Source: an uncultured bacterium
Lineage (GTDB): Bacteria > Cyanobacteriota > Vampirovibrionia > Gastranaerophilales > Gastranaerophilaceae
Direction of reading: 5' to 3'
Assembly (NCBI GenBank): GCA_949299435.1
Contig: CASGAK010000051.1
Location: 1 to 7,116 of the forward strand
Length of the DNA: 7,116 nt
Part shown: in pieces, positions 1 to 5,230 of the stretch
How the letters are laid out: every line of letters begins with the position of its first letter
Position numbering within the stretch: the first letter of the stretch is position 1
Notes under the pieces: generated by a model
Databases searched by the model: none
What the model was told of the DNA's origin: nothing
The model's input: the letters and a program-made list of their open reading frames with translations, nothing else
Program-made: the position numbers and the translations under genes

Positions 1-9
1 AAATTAATG

Positions 10-177
10 TCATTTGACATTTTCAGTATAATTGATGTGTGAAGATTTGGCAACAAAATTTTTTACCAAAAATTGTTTTTCTAAAATGAAATTGTTCAGT
101 TTTAATATTTCGGTAGCATATGCTAATTCATCTGGGTTTTGTAAATATCTTAATAAACATTGCTCATGCAGATTCAT
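10..177 (-). CDS. Small hypothetical protein, 55 aa
   Basis: An open frame runs from ATG at 177 to TGA at 12-10. The product starts MNLHEQCLLRYLQNPDELAY and ends with HINYTENVK. It is acidic-to-neutral, has no transmembrane segment and no cysteine pair (one Cys at 7), and looks like two short helices around an NPDE turn. I do not recognise the family. An AGG triplet lies 12 bases before the ATG, farther than ideal, so translation support is modest. It is divergent from rpmE across about 260 bases. Residue composition looks protein-like rather than random, which is the main reason for calling it. It could instead be a chance frame. Confidence 0.45.
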   Translation of the reverse strand: MNLHEQCLLRYLQNPDELAYATEILKLNNFILEKQFLVKNFVAKSSHINYTENVK

Positions 178-439
178 AAATTTGATTTACCTATAAAATG
201 TGTACCAACCTTTTGTGTGTATTTTTATTATTTCAAATATCGTTTAAAATAACATCAACCTTTTATATTGCAGTTAGCGTTTTTTCTCATATATATGCAT
301 GAAATTTAAAATCCGCTGTAATTTGGGTAAATATTTATTAAAAAATGCTTGCTTATTTTTATTTTGCATTATAATATTGTATGTAGTCGAAATTAAATTA
401 TCAAGTTTGGAATCTTGAAAATCAGAAAGAGGTTAGAAA
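178..439. other. AT-rich divergent intergenic region
   Basis: This stretch separates the small minus-strand ORF from rpmE. It contains two copies of CAACCTTTT (206-214 and 256-264, starts 50 bases apart), a perfect TATAAT at 370-375, a weak 5-bp hairpin (401-405 with 414-418), and a 39-codon plus-strand frame at 299-418 that lacks a ribosome-binding site. I see no RNA gene or recognisable riboswitch fold. Confidence 0.5.
349..375 (+). promoter_or_regulatory. Candidate rpmE promoter
   Basis: A consensus -10 hexamer TATAAT lies at 370-375. The nearest -35-like hexamer is TTGCTT at 349-354, with only a 15-base spacer, so the -35 is poor. Transcription would start near 382 and give a leader of roughly 58 bases before rpmE. 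The call rests on the -10 match and its position; in such AT-rich DNA a chance match is possible. Confidence 0.3.
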
Positions 440-643
440 ATGAAACAAGGAATACATCCGGATTATAAGAAAACAACAATCAAATGCGTTTGCGGTAACG
501 AAATTGAAACAGCTTCAGTTGTAGACAATATCACAGTTGAAATTTGTAATCACTGCCACCCGTTCTACACTGGTCAACAAAAAATTCTTGACTCAGAAGG
601 TCGTGTTGAAAGATTTAACAAACGTTACGGTAAAAAATCATAA
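440..643 (+). CDS. rpmE: 50S ribosomal protein L31 (C+ zinc type)
   Basis: This 67-residue protein is a component of the large ribosomal subunit, where L31 helps bridge the 50S and 30S. The N-terminus MKQGIHPDY, the HPFYTGQQKI block (residues 40-49) and the C-terminal EGRVERFNKRYG are typical of the family. Cys16, Cys18, Cys36 and Cys39 form the expected zinc-binding set, so this is the zinc-containing C+ paralogue. Length is normal. The ATG is preceded by AGAGG at 428-432 with seven bases between, which supports this start. A perfect 14-bp hairpin follows the stop by 24 bases, so rpmE is probably largely monocistronic. C+ L31 forms can be replaced by a C- paralogue under zinc limitation in some bacteria; nothing here shows a Zur site. 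Confidence 0.97.
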   Translation: MKQGIHPDYKKTTIKCVCGNEIETASVVDNITVEICNHCHPFYTGQQKILDSEGRVERFNKRYGKKS

Positions 644-645
644 CT

Positions 646-674
646 TTGATTATGTAACAAATTTTTCAAATAAT
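646..674 (+). promoter_or_regulatory. Candidate thyX promoter nested in rpmE terminator
   Basis: TTGATT at 646-651 (four of six to TTGACA) and AATAAT at 669-674 (five of six to TATAAT) are separated by exactly 17 bases. The predicted start, near 681-683, falls at the loop of the rpmE hairpin. A transcript from here would lack the left arm and escape termination. Only about 25 bases lie between the hairpin and the thyX ATG, too few for a separate promoter. Inference from spacing and consensus only. Confidence 0.35.
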
Positions 675-707
675 ACCACACTTCACATCAGGTGTGGTAT
701 TATTTTG
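668..707 (+). terminator. Rho-independent terminator after rpmE
   Basis: A perfect 14-bp stem pairs 668-681 with 692-705 around a 10-base loop; its GC part is ACCACAC / GTGTGGT. The right arm ends in TTATTTT and runs on to GTGT, so the U tract is short and interrupted. It sits between rpmE and thyX on the same strand. It may terminate rpmE transcripts only partly, and readthrough into thyX is possible. Confidence 0.75.
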
Positions 708-717
708 TGTAATAAAT

Positions 718-724
718 GGGAGGG
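718..724 (+). promoter_or_regulatory. thyX ribosome-binding site (decides the start)
   Basis: GGGAGGG at 718-724 is a near-perfect Shine-Dalgarno sequence six bases before ATG 731. An in-frame ATG at 716-718 overlaps the first G of this site and would add five residues (MGGIF). That codon has no Shine-Dalgarno sequence of its own, so 731 is the better start. Confidence 0.85.
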
Positions 725-730
725 ATTTTT

Positions 731-1438
731 ATGCAAGAAATAAATGAGCCGATAGTAAATTTGATATCTAAGCCCGAAAATATGTTAAAAACCGTCTATA
801 CAGCTTGTCGTACCTGCTATAGTGCGGATTATCCGATTAATATTTATAACAGCACTGATGATAAAGAAAAAATGCTGAAACTTATAGAAAGAGTTATTTC
901 TTCAGGGCACTATTCTACAATTGAGCATATTCAGGTAAGTTTTGCGATATCAAATATATCGAGAGCCTGCACTCACCAACTTGTAAGGCACAGACATATG
1001 TCTTTTTCTCAAAAATCTCAAAGATATGTTAAAGAAAAAGGTCAATTTGATTATATAATTCCCCCGACAATAGAAAAAAATCCTGAGTTAAAAGAAAAAT
1101 TTATCAGTTTTATGGGAAAAATTTCTGAGCAGTACCAAGAATTTGTAGATGCCGGTATTCCTGCAGAAGATGCAAGGTTCGTTTTGCCTAATGCAGCTGC
1201 AAGTTCTATGGTTGCAAGTCTGAATCTTAGAGAAATGATTCACCTTGCAAATTTAAGACTTTGTACAAGAGCACAATATGAAATTCGTACACTTGTCAAA
1301 AAAATGTGCGAAGAACTTTTAAAAGTGGAGCCATGGTTAAAACCTTATTTGGTGCCGAAATGCGAAAGGTTAGGTTTTTGCGATGAGGATAAATCTTGCG
1401 GCAGAAAACCAACTAAGGAATTAATTGGGTTGAAATAA
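731..1438 (+). CDS. thyX: Flavin-dependent thymidylate synthase ThyX
   Basis: The 235-residue protein makes dTMP from dUMP using methylene-tetrahydrofolate, FAD and NADPH, and acts as a cytosolic homotetramer. The diagnostic ThyX motif RHRX7S is intact: Arg86-His87-Arg88, seven residues, Ser96. Other family blocks are SSGHYSTIEH (57-66), DARFVLPNAA (147-156) and LRLCTRAQYEIR (175-186), which carries the arginine and glutamine residues around the dUMP site. The C-terminal tail holds Cys211, Cys218 and Cys223 in a KC-GFC-SCGRKPT pattern that I recall from many clostridial-type ThyX proteins; a metal role is possible but not established. Length is normal. The permease gene follows after 17 bases, implying co-transcription. 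There is no thyA in the window, so ThyX may be the sole thymidylate synthase, but that cannot be seen here. Confidence 0.97.
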   Translation: MQEINEPIVNLISKPENMLKTVYTACRTCYSADYPINIYNSTDDKEKMLKLIERVISSGHYSTIEHIQVSFAISNISRACTHQLVRHRHMSFSQKSQRYVKEKGQFDYIIPPTIEKNPELKEKFISFMGKISEQYQEFVDAGIPAEDARFVLPNAAASSMVASLNLREMIHLANLRLCTRAQYEIRTLVKKMCEELLKVEPWLKPYLVPKCERLGFCDEDKSCGRKPTKELIGLK

Positions 1439-1455
1439 TTGAAGAAAGTAAACTC

Positions 1456-2757
1456 ATGGAAATATTTCTAAATCCGATAATTATAGCTGTAATACTGCTT
1501 TGTGTTTTATGCTTGAAAAGAGTTAACGTACTTTTGGCACTTTTAGTATCGGCTATTGTCGCAGGAAAAGTTGCAGGTATGCATGCCGGACAAATTATGA
1601 ATGTATTCATATCAGGTATGGGGCAAAACAGTGAAACGGCTCTAAGTTATATCCTTTTAGGAACTTTCGCTGCTGCTATGGCTCATACCGGACTTGCTGA
1701 TGTATTGGCTAAGAGAATTATTCTGCTTATAAAAAATAACAAATTTATGCTTCTGCTGATTTTGACTTTGCTTGCATGTGCTTCTCAGAATTTAATTCCT
1801 GTACATATTGCCTTTATTCCGGTTATTATTCCTCCGTTGATCCATGTGATGAATAAATTAAAATTGGATAGACGTGCAGTCGCTTGTGCTTTAGTATTTG
1901 GACTCGTGACTCCATATATTGTATTTCCAGCAGGTTTCGGGCTGATATTTCAAAGATTGTTAGCTGATAATATGACTTTGAATGGTTTTAATGTTTCAGT
2001 GAATGATGTATGGAAATCTGTTTGGATTTTGGGGGTAGGACTTCTTTTTGGGTTGTTATTTGCCATATTCGTATCTTATAGAAAACCAAGAGAATATGAA
2101 AACATACCTTTTAGAGAAGAAAGAAGACGGTCTTTAAGATTCACGGGGAGTCATTATATAACTTTACTTGCTGCAGTTGCTACTCTTGGGGTGCAGTTGT
2201 GGACAAAATCCTTGCCGTTAGGTGCTTTAATCGGGCTTACAATAATTTTCGGGACAAAAGCTATTGATCCTGAAAAAATGGATTCTTTAATTAATGAAGG
2301 TATAGGATTAATGGGGTATGTTGCTTTTGTTATGCTTGTAGCTGCGGGATTTGCCGGAGTTCTAAAGGCAACTGGTGGAATAGAGGCTTTAGTAAACGGT
2401 TTTATTCCGCTTATGATGGGCTCGAAATTATTAGCTGCTTTTTTAATGCTGATTATAGGACTTTTTATTACCATCGGAATAGGTACTTCTTTTGGTACAA
2501 TTCCTATTTTAGCTGTTTTATTCGTGCCTGTGTTCTTGAAATTGGGATTTAATCCTATGGAAGCTATTTCAGTATTTGCTGCTGCGGCTGCTTTAGGTGA
2601 TGCAGGATCACCTGCTTCAAGTACTACTCTCGGTCCTACAGCTGGCCTTAACGCGGACGGGCAGCATAGTCATATCAAAGACAGTTGTATTCCTACTTTT
2701 TTGCATTACAACGTGCCCCTTATAATTTTTGCAATGTTAGCAGTGATTGTTTTTTAA
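1456..2757 (+). CDS. YuiF-like Na+/H+ antiporter-family permease
   Basis: This 433-residue integral membrane protein has about ten to twelve hydrophobic segments and no signal peptide. It matches, from memory, the Bacillus subtilis YuiF group (Na+/H+ antiporter superfamily, N-terminal Na_H_antiport_2 plus C-terminal NhaC-like region). Recognisable blocks are LIPVHIAFIPVIIPP (about 113-127), a cytosolic loop with YRKPREYE (about 208-215), GIGTSFGTIPIL (about 341-352) and GDAGSPASSTTLGPT-GL-ADGQHSH near residues 380-402. The paired half-motifs suggest two inverted halves, as in ion-transporter (IT) folds. The substrate cannot be read: members are annotated both as Na+/H+ antiporters and as amino-acid permeases, so I assign no symbol. 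Translation probably couples to thyX, since the ribosome-binding site is a weak GAAGAAAG at 1441-1448. No clear terminator follows. Confidence 0.9.
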   Translation: MEIFLNPIIIAVILLCVLCLKRVNVLLALLVSAIVAGKVAGMHAGQIMNVFISGMGQNSETALSYILLGTFAAAMAHTGLADVLAKRIILLIKNNKFMLLLILTLLACASQNLIPVHIAFIPVIIPPLIHVMNKLKLDRRAVACALVFGLVTPYIVFPAGFGLIFQRLLADNMTLNGFNVSVNDVWKSVWILGVGLLFGLLFAIFVSYRKPREYENIPFREERRRSLRFTGSHYITLLAAVATLGVQLWTKSLPLGALIGLTIIFGTKAIDPEKMDSLINEGIGLMGYVAFVMLVAAGFAGVLKATGGIEALVNGFIPLMMGSKLLAAFLMLIIGLFITIGIGTSFGTIPILAVLFVPVFLKLGFNPMEAISVFAAAAALGDAGSPASSTTLGPTAGLNADGQHSHIKDSCIPTFLHYNVPLIIFAMLAVIVF

Positions 2758-2901
2758 GCCATGATGTACATATTTCTTTGATTTTGTACTTCGATTTGCT
2801 TGCATAATCATATTTATTAAATTTTTATTTAAATCAGCTCCAAGCTCAAGCTCATGACGAATTAAGTTAATTTTTGTGTTAATTTTTTTTATTTTATCCA
2901 T
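2737..2901 (-). CDS. Possible small protein, 54 aa, downstream of tRNA-Arg(CCU)
   Basis: The frame runs from ATG at 2901 to TAA at 2739-2737 and overlaps the permease 3' end by 21 bases, tail to tail. The product is basic, starts MDKIKKINTKINLIRHELEL and ends in a His/Lys-rich tail (KKYVHHGLKNNHC). Residues 5-33 could form one amphipathic helix. I do not recognise it. A TTG at 2928 could extend it by nine residues, but the ATG has a weak GAGAA-like ribosome-binding site at suitable distance and is preferred. It lies 30 bases after the tRNA-Arg(CCU) 3' end on the same strand with no terminator between, so a tRNA-mRNA transcript is conceivable. It may be a chance frame. Confidence 0.35.
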   Translation of the reverse strand: MDKIKKINTKINLIRHELELGADLNKNLINMIMQANRSTKSKKYVHHGLKNNHC

Positions 2902-2930
2902 AATTATTCTCAGGTAAATGTAATACAATT

Positions 2931-3004
2931 TGGCCCCGGCGCGATTCGAACGCGCGATCTTTGGTTTAGGAAACCACTGCTCTATCCTACTGAGCTACGA
3001 GGCC
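2931..3004 (-). tRNA. tRNA-Arg (anticodon CCU)
   Basis: The 74-base gene folds fully. The acceptor is GGCCTCG/CGGGGCC (one G-U), the D arm GCTC/GAGC, and the T arm GCGCG/CGCGC with loop TTCGAAT. The anticodon loop TTCCTAA gives CCU, which reads AGG. The anticodon stem GTGGT/ACCAA has one G-A mismatch at its top pair (27-43). The variable loop is five bases and the discriminator is A. CCA is not encoded. It lies on the opposite strand from the HNH gene, whose start codon is 175 bases away. Confidence 0.95.
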
Positions 3005-3027
3005 CTGTGTACCATGTTCGCATTTTG

Positions 3028-3056
3028 ATTTTAGCACATACTTATCACTAAATCCA
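3028..3056 (-). promoter_or_regulatory. Candidate tRNA-Arg(CCU) promoter
   Basis: On the minus strand an extended -10, TGCTAAAAT, has its hexamer at 3028-3033. The -35 position 17 bases upstream holds TGGATT (3051-3056), a weak three-of-six match. The TG dinucleotide before the -10 would compensate. Transcription would begin near 3021, about 17 bases before the mature tRNA 5' end. Confidence 0.4.
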
Positions 3057-3178
3057 GTCGTTTTTTATCTGAATTATTAAAAATGTTAAATTTATGTGTG
3101 TATAACTATTATTTTATGCTTTTTTTGTATATTTTATAGGTAGTACTTTGTAAGTTAGAATATTTCGGATATATTAAA

Positions 3179-4393
3179 ATGCGTATTCCCCAGTTAAATT
3201 ACCAAATAAATTCTGCCTCAAATAATGATGGTACATTTTTTTGCGGTAAATTAATTACGGGTAAAAAAAAATTACCTTTTAAAATAAAATATAAATCTCC
3301 CTATGAGGAGGCAAAATTAGGATTGATATCTCCTGCTGATTTACCTAAAAGAGAAATTTTAGAATATGCAAAATATAATTTGCCTTGCCCTTGCTGCGGG
3401 TTTTTAATGATGCACCCTAAATTATTTGATAAAATATCTTCTGTGATTACAGATGTTCCGCAAGATTCTATAAATTTACTTCAGCATTTTCAGAATTATA
3501 TGCACCCTGTTGAAAGACAAATATTCAATATGATTGTCGGGGTTAATAAAAAACACCCAAATATGGATTTTTATGATATTTTAAATAAAAAATTGCCAAC
3601 AGCCGAAAAGGCTTTAGTGTTAAAGCAAACATCAATATTATCAGAAATTTCTCTTATTGCTCGTGATAATTTACCTGAGGGTGAGTTTAATAACTTTTTG
3701 AAAATTATTGACCAGGCTTATAAAAAAATATTAATCAAAAGTAATGATAAGAAGACTTCGTTTGGTCGAAAAAAATTTATTTTGGAATTGGAGGAATTTT
3801 TCAAAAAAATATCAATGTCGGATTCCGCAATTCAAGAAGACGCTTTAGCTAATGTAAAACAAAAAATGTTAAATTGTGCTTATAATTTACCTACTTCTTA
3901 TAATTCAATTGAAGCCTTTATTGTAAAATATTCCAAATCAAAATATAATCATAAATCTATAGCAATGAGATTATTAAGCGGGTCGGAAGCAACTATTGAG
4001 CATATTCGTCCGGAAAATTGCGGTGGAAAGACTGAATACTCAAACCTTATTTTAGAATGTGCTATGGATAATCATAAAAGGCACCATGATGATTTATCTC
4101 AGCAAGTTAGTGAAAACCCGCAAATGCTCAGTTCTATTCAAAAACATTTTAATAAACTTATTAATCTTAGCAGACAGCGTAAAGTTGATAAAAGTTATAT
4201 ATCAGAAATAGCAATGACTTATTATAAGTTATCATCAGGATTGATTGATGTAGATGTGAGCGGACTTTGGAAAAAAAAATCTTTCAATAATTCAAAAAAA
4301 GCAATTCATTTCATAAAAGATTCCAAAGACGTTTTTACAAAAGCTGAAAAAAGAGAAGAAATCAAGTTGAACAGATGGAAAAAGTCCACATAA
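3179..4393 (+). CDS. HNH-nuclease-like protein of unknown function, 404 aa
   Basis: The C-terminal half carries an HNH-type signature: ATIEHIRPENCGG (271-283, with Glu274-His275), Asn289 in YSNLILEC, and CAMDNHKRHH (294-303). The order EH...N...CxxxNxxK/RH matches the beta-beta-alpha-metal fold of HNH enzymes, which cut DNA or RNA with one metal ion. The usual second cysteine of the CxxCN motif is Asp297. A CPCCG knuckle (70-74) lies about 200 residues earlier and could supply zinc ligands. The stretch between is helical and lysine-rich, and the tail (about 362-404) is strongly basic. There is no signal peptide or membrane segment. ATG 3179 is the first possible start, as the frame is closed by TAG upstream; its ribosome-binding site is weak. 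The gene lies between two antisense tRNA-Arg genes, which suggests a mobile or free-standing nuclease. Target and role are unknown; it could equally be a restriction or defence enzyme. Confidence 0.8.
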   Translation: MRIPQLNYQINSASNNDGTFFCGKLITGKKKLPFKIKYKSPYEEAKLGLISPADLPKREILEYAKYNLPCPCCGFLMMHPKLFDKISSVITDVPQDSINLLQHFQNYMHPVERQIFNMIVGVNKKHPNMDFYDILNKKLPTAEKALVLKQTSILSEISLIARDNLPEGEFNNFLKIIDQAYKKILIKSNDKKTSFGRKKFILELEEFFKKISMSDSAIQEDALANVKQKMLNCAYNLPTSYNSIEAFIVKYSKSKYNHKSIAMRLLSGSEATIEHIRPENCGGKTEYSNLILECAMDNHKRHHDDLSQQVSENPQMLSSIQKHFNKLINLSRQRKVDKSYISEIAMTYYKLSSGLIDVDVSGLWKKKSFNNSKKAIHFIKDSKDVFTKAEKREEIKLNRWKKST

Positions 4394-4399
4394 AAAAAA

Positions 4400-4473
4400 C
4401 GTGCCTGATGCGATTTGAACGCACGACCTTTTCCTTCGGAGGGAAACGCTCTATCCAACTGAGCTACAAGCAC
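4400..4473 (-). tRNA. tRNA-Arg (anticodon CCG)
   Basis: The 74-base gene folds completely. The acceptor is GTGCTTG/CAGGCAC (one U-G), the D arm GCTC/GAGC, the anticodon stem TTTCC/GGAAA with loop CTCCGAA (anticodon CCG, reading CGG), the variable loop AGGTC, and the T arm GTGCG/CGCAT with loop TTCAAAT. The discriminator is G and CCA is not encoded. On the minus strand the tRNA is followed directly by eight T (4399-4392), which may end its transcript. The same bases, read on the plus strand, supply two A of the HNH gene's TAA stop. Confidence 0.95.
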
Positions 4474-4489
4474 TTGTTTTCTTATTTCT

Positions 4490-4518
4490 ATAATATTAAA
4501 AGAGCCGCTTTTTATCAA
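4490..4518 (-). promoter_or_regulatory. Candidate tRNA-Arg(CCG) promoter inside the lemA terminator
   Basis: On the minus strand TTGATA (4513-4518, five of six to consensus) and TATTAT (4490-4495, five of six) are exactly 17 bases apart. The -35 occupies the loop and inner stem of the terminator hairpin, and the -10 follows its T tract. Predicted initiation near 4483 gives a leader of about ten bases before the tRNA. This is the best promoter match in the window. Confidence 0.5.
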
Positions 4519-4530
4519 GCGGCTCTTTTT
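4498..4530. terminator. Bidirectional Rho-independent terminator
   Basis: A perfect 13-bp stem pairs 4498-4510 with 4517-4529 around a six-base loop, with a GC core GAGCCGC/GCGGCTC. Poly-A on the left and poly-T on the right make it functional both ways. On the minus strand it ends lemA, six bases past the stop codon. On the plus strand (T tract 4526-4530) it is the first terminator met by the HNH gene transcript, beyond the antisense tRNA. Confidence 0.88.
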
Positions 4531-4535
4531 CAGAT

Positions 4536-5165
4536 TTATTTAAAAAATTCTTGAGCATTAACTGCCTGACGCTCTTTTTCATCTTCAATTTTGAAAAATG
4601 GCATTTGTTTAAAATTGAAAAATGTAGCGACAATTGAACTTGGAAAAAGTTCTATTGCATTGTTTAAATCAAGAACTGCAGCATTATAAAATCTTCTAGC
4701 TGCCGCAATATGTTCTTCAACTTCGTTATATGTCTGCATTGATTGAACCATTGTTTGGTCAGATTTTAATTGTGGGTAATTCTCCACATTTACCATTAAT
4801 TGCCCCATTTGTCGCTGAATTTCACTGTCTAATTTTAATTTATTTTCAATATTTCCAATATTTGAATCCAATTGCAATGCTTGAGTTCTTAATGCTGTAA
4901 TGTTTTCTAATAAATTTCTTTCATGTTCCATAAACTTGTTTGCAATTGTTAAAATATTTGGAATTAAATCATAACGTTTTTTTAATTGTACATCAATACT
5001 TGCAAAAGCCTCTTTAACTTTATTCCTTTTTGAAACAAGTGAATTGTACAGAATTATTATAATAAGTAAAATAACACCTATTACAATAAGACTCATTGTT
5101 CCAGTTGACATTCCTGCACCTCCTAGCGTATCAGTAAATTGCTTCCCGTTTACAAGTGTATCCAT
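4536..5165 (-). CDS. lemA: LemA family membrane protein
   Basis: This 209-residue protein has one N-terminal transmembrane segment (about 24-41) followed by a long helical domain. Family landmarks are all present: YNSLVSKRNKVKEAFASIDVQLKKRYDLIPN (40-70), ENYPQLKSDQ (128-137), EEHIAAARRFYNAAVLDLNNAIELFPSS (150-177) and the end block FFKIEDEKERQ (190-200). LemA proteins are widespread and their molecular role is not settled. An unusual 20-residue head containing a Gly-rich stretch precedes the membrane span; Met19 is an alternative start. ATG 5165 is preferred because AGAGAGG lies about ten bases upstream. The gene follows the LCP gene by 62 bases and has its own candidate promoter. It is often found near a TPM-domain or peptidase partner, neither of which is here. 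Confidence 0.95.
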   Translation of the reverse strand: MDTLVNGKQFTDTLGGAGMSTGTMSLIVIGVILLIIIILYNSLVSKRNKVKEAFASIDVQLKKRYDLIPNILTIANKFMEHERNLLENITALRTQALQLDSNIGNIENKLKLDSEIQRQMGQLMVNVENYPQLKSDQTMVQSMQTYNEVEEHIAAARRFYNAAVLDLNNAIELFPSSIVATFFNFKQMPFFKIEDEKERQAVNAQEFFK

Positions 5166-5200
5166 TTAAATAATACCTCTCTTCTTTTTTATTAAGTAAC

Positions 5201-5230
5201 ATAATATCATATTTTTTTTATTGTTGTCTA
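5201..5230 (-). promoter_or_regulatory. Candidate lemA promoter
   Basis: On the minus strand TAGACA (5225-5230, five of six) overlaps the TAG stop of the LCP gene. TATTAT (5201-5206, five of six) follows after 18 bases. Initiation near 5193 would leave a leader of about 28 bases containing the lemA ribosome-binding site. lemA may therefore be transcribed both with and without the LCP gene. Confidence 0.4.

Noticed and set aside
206..264. CAACCTTTT occurring twice, starts 50 bases apart, as a possible operator pair
   Set aside because: Nine bases in very AT-rich DNA with no flanking similarity or dyad symmetry; chance is the simpler explanation.
716..730. Upstream in-frame ATG giving a 240-residue ThyX
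   Set aside because: The ATG at 716 overlaps the GGGAGGG Shine-Dalgarno sequence that serves ATG 731 and has no ribosome-binding site of its own.
2154..2474. Open frame of about 106 codons on the minus strand opposite the permease
   Set aside because: It lies wholly inside a well-supported membrane protein gene, lacks a ribosome-binding site, and its Pro/Ile/Lys-rich product looks like a complement shadow.
2737..2901. Resemblance of the 54-aa ORF to Spo0E-like small regulators (I-x-x-I-R-x-E-L then a second helix)
   Set aside because: The defining SQ-x-L-D motif is absent; the matching position reads MQANR.
2931..4473. Integrated genetic element with attL/attR using a tRNA-Arg 3' end
   Set aside because: No copy of either tRNA 3' end is repeated on the far side of the HNH gene, and there is no integrase.
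4306..4518. Minus-strand open frame crossing tRNA-Arg(CCG)
   Set aside because: It spans a perfectly folding tRNA and the end of the HNH gene; its VAQLDRAFPSEGKGRAFKSH part is translated tRNA, a common false annotation.
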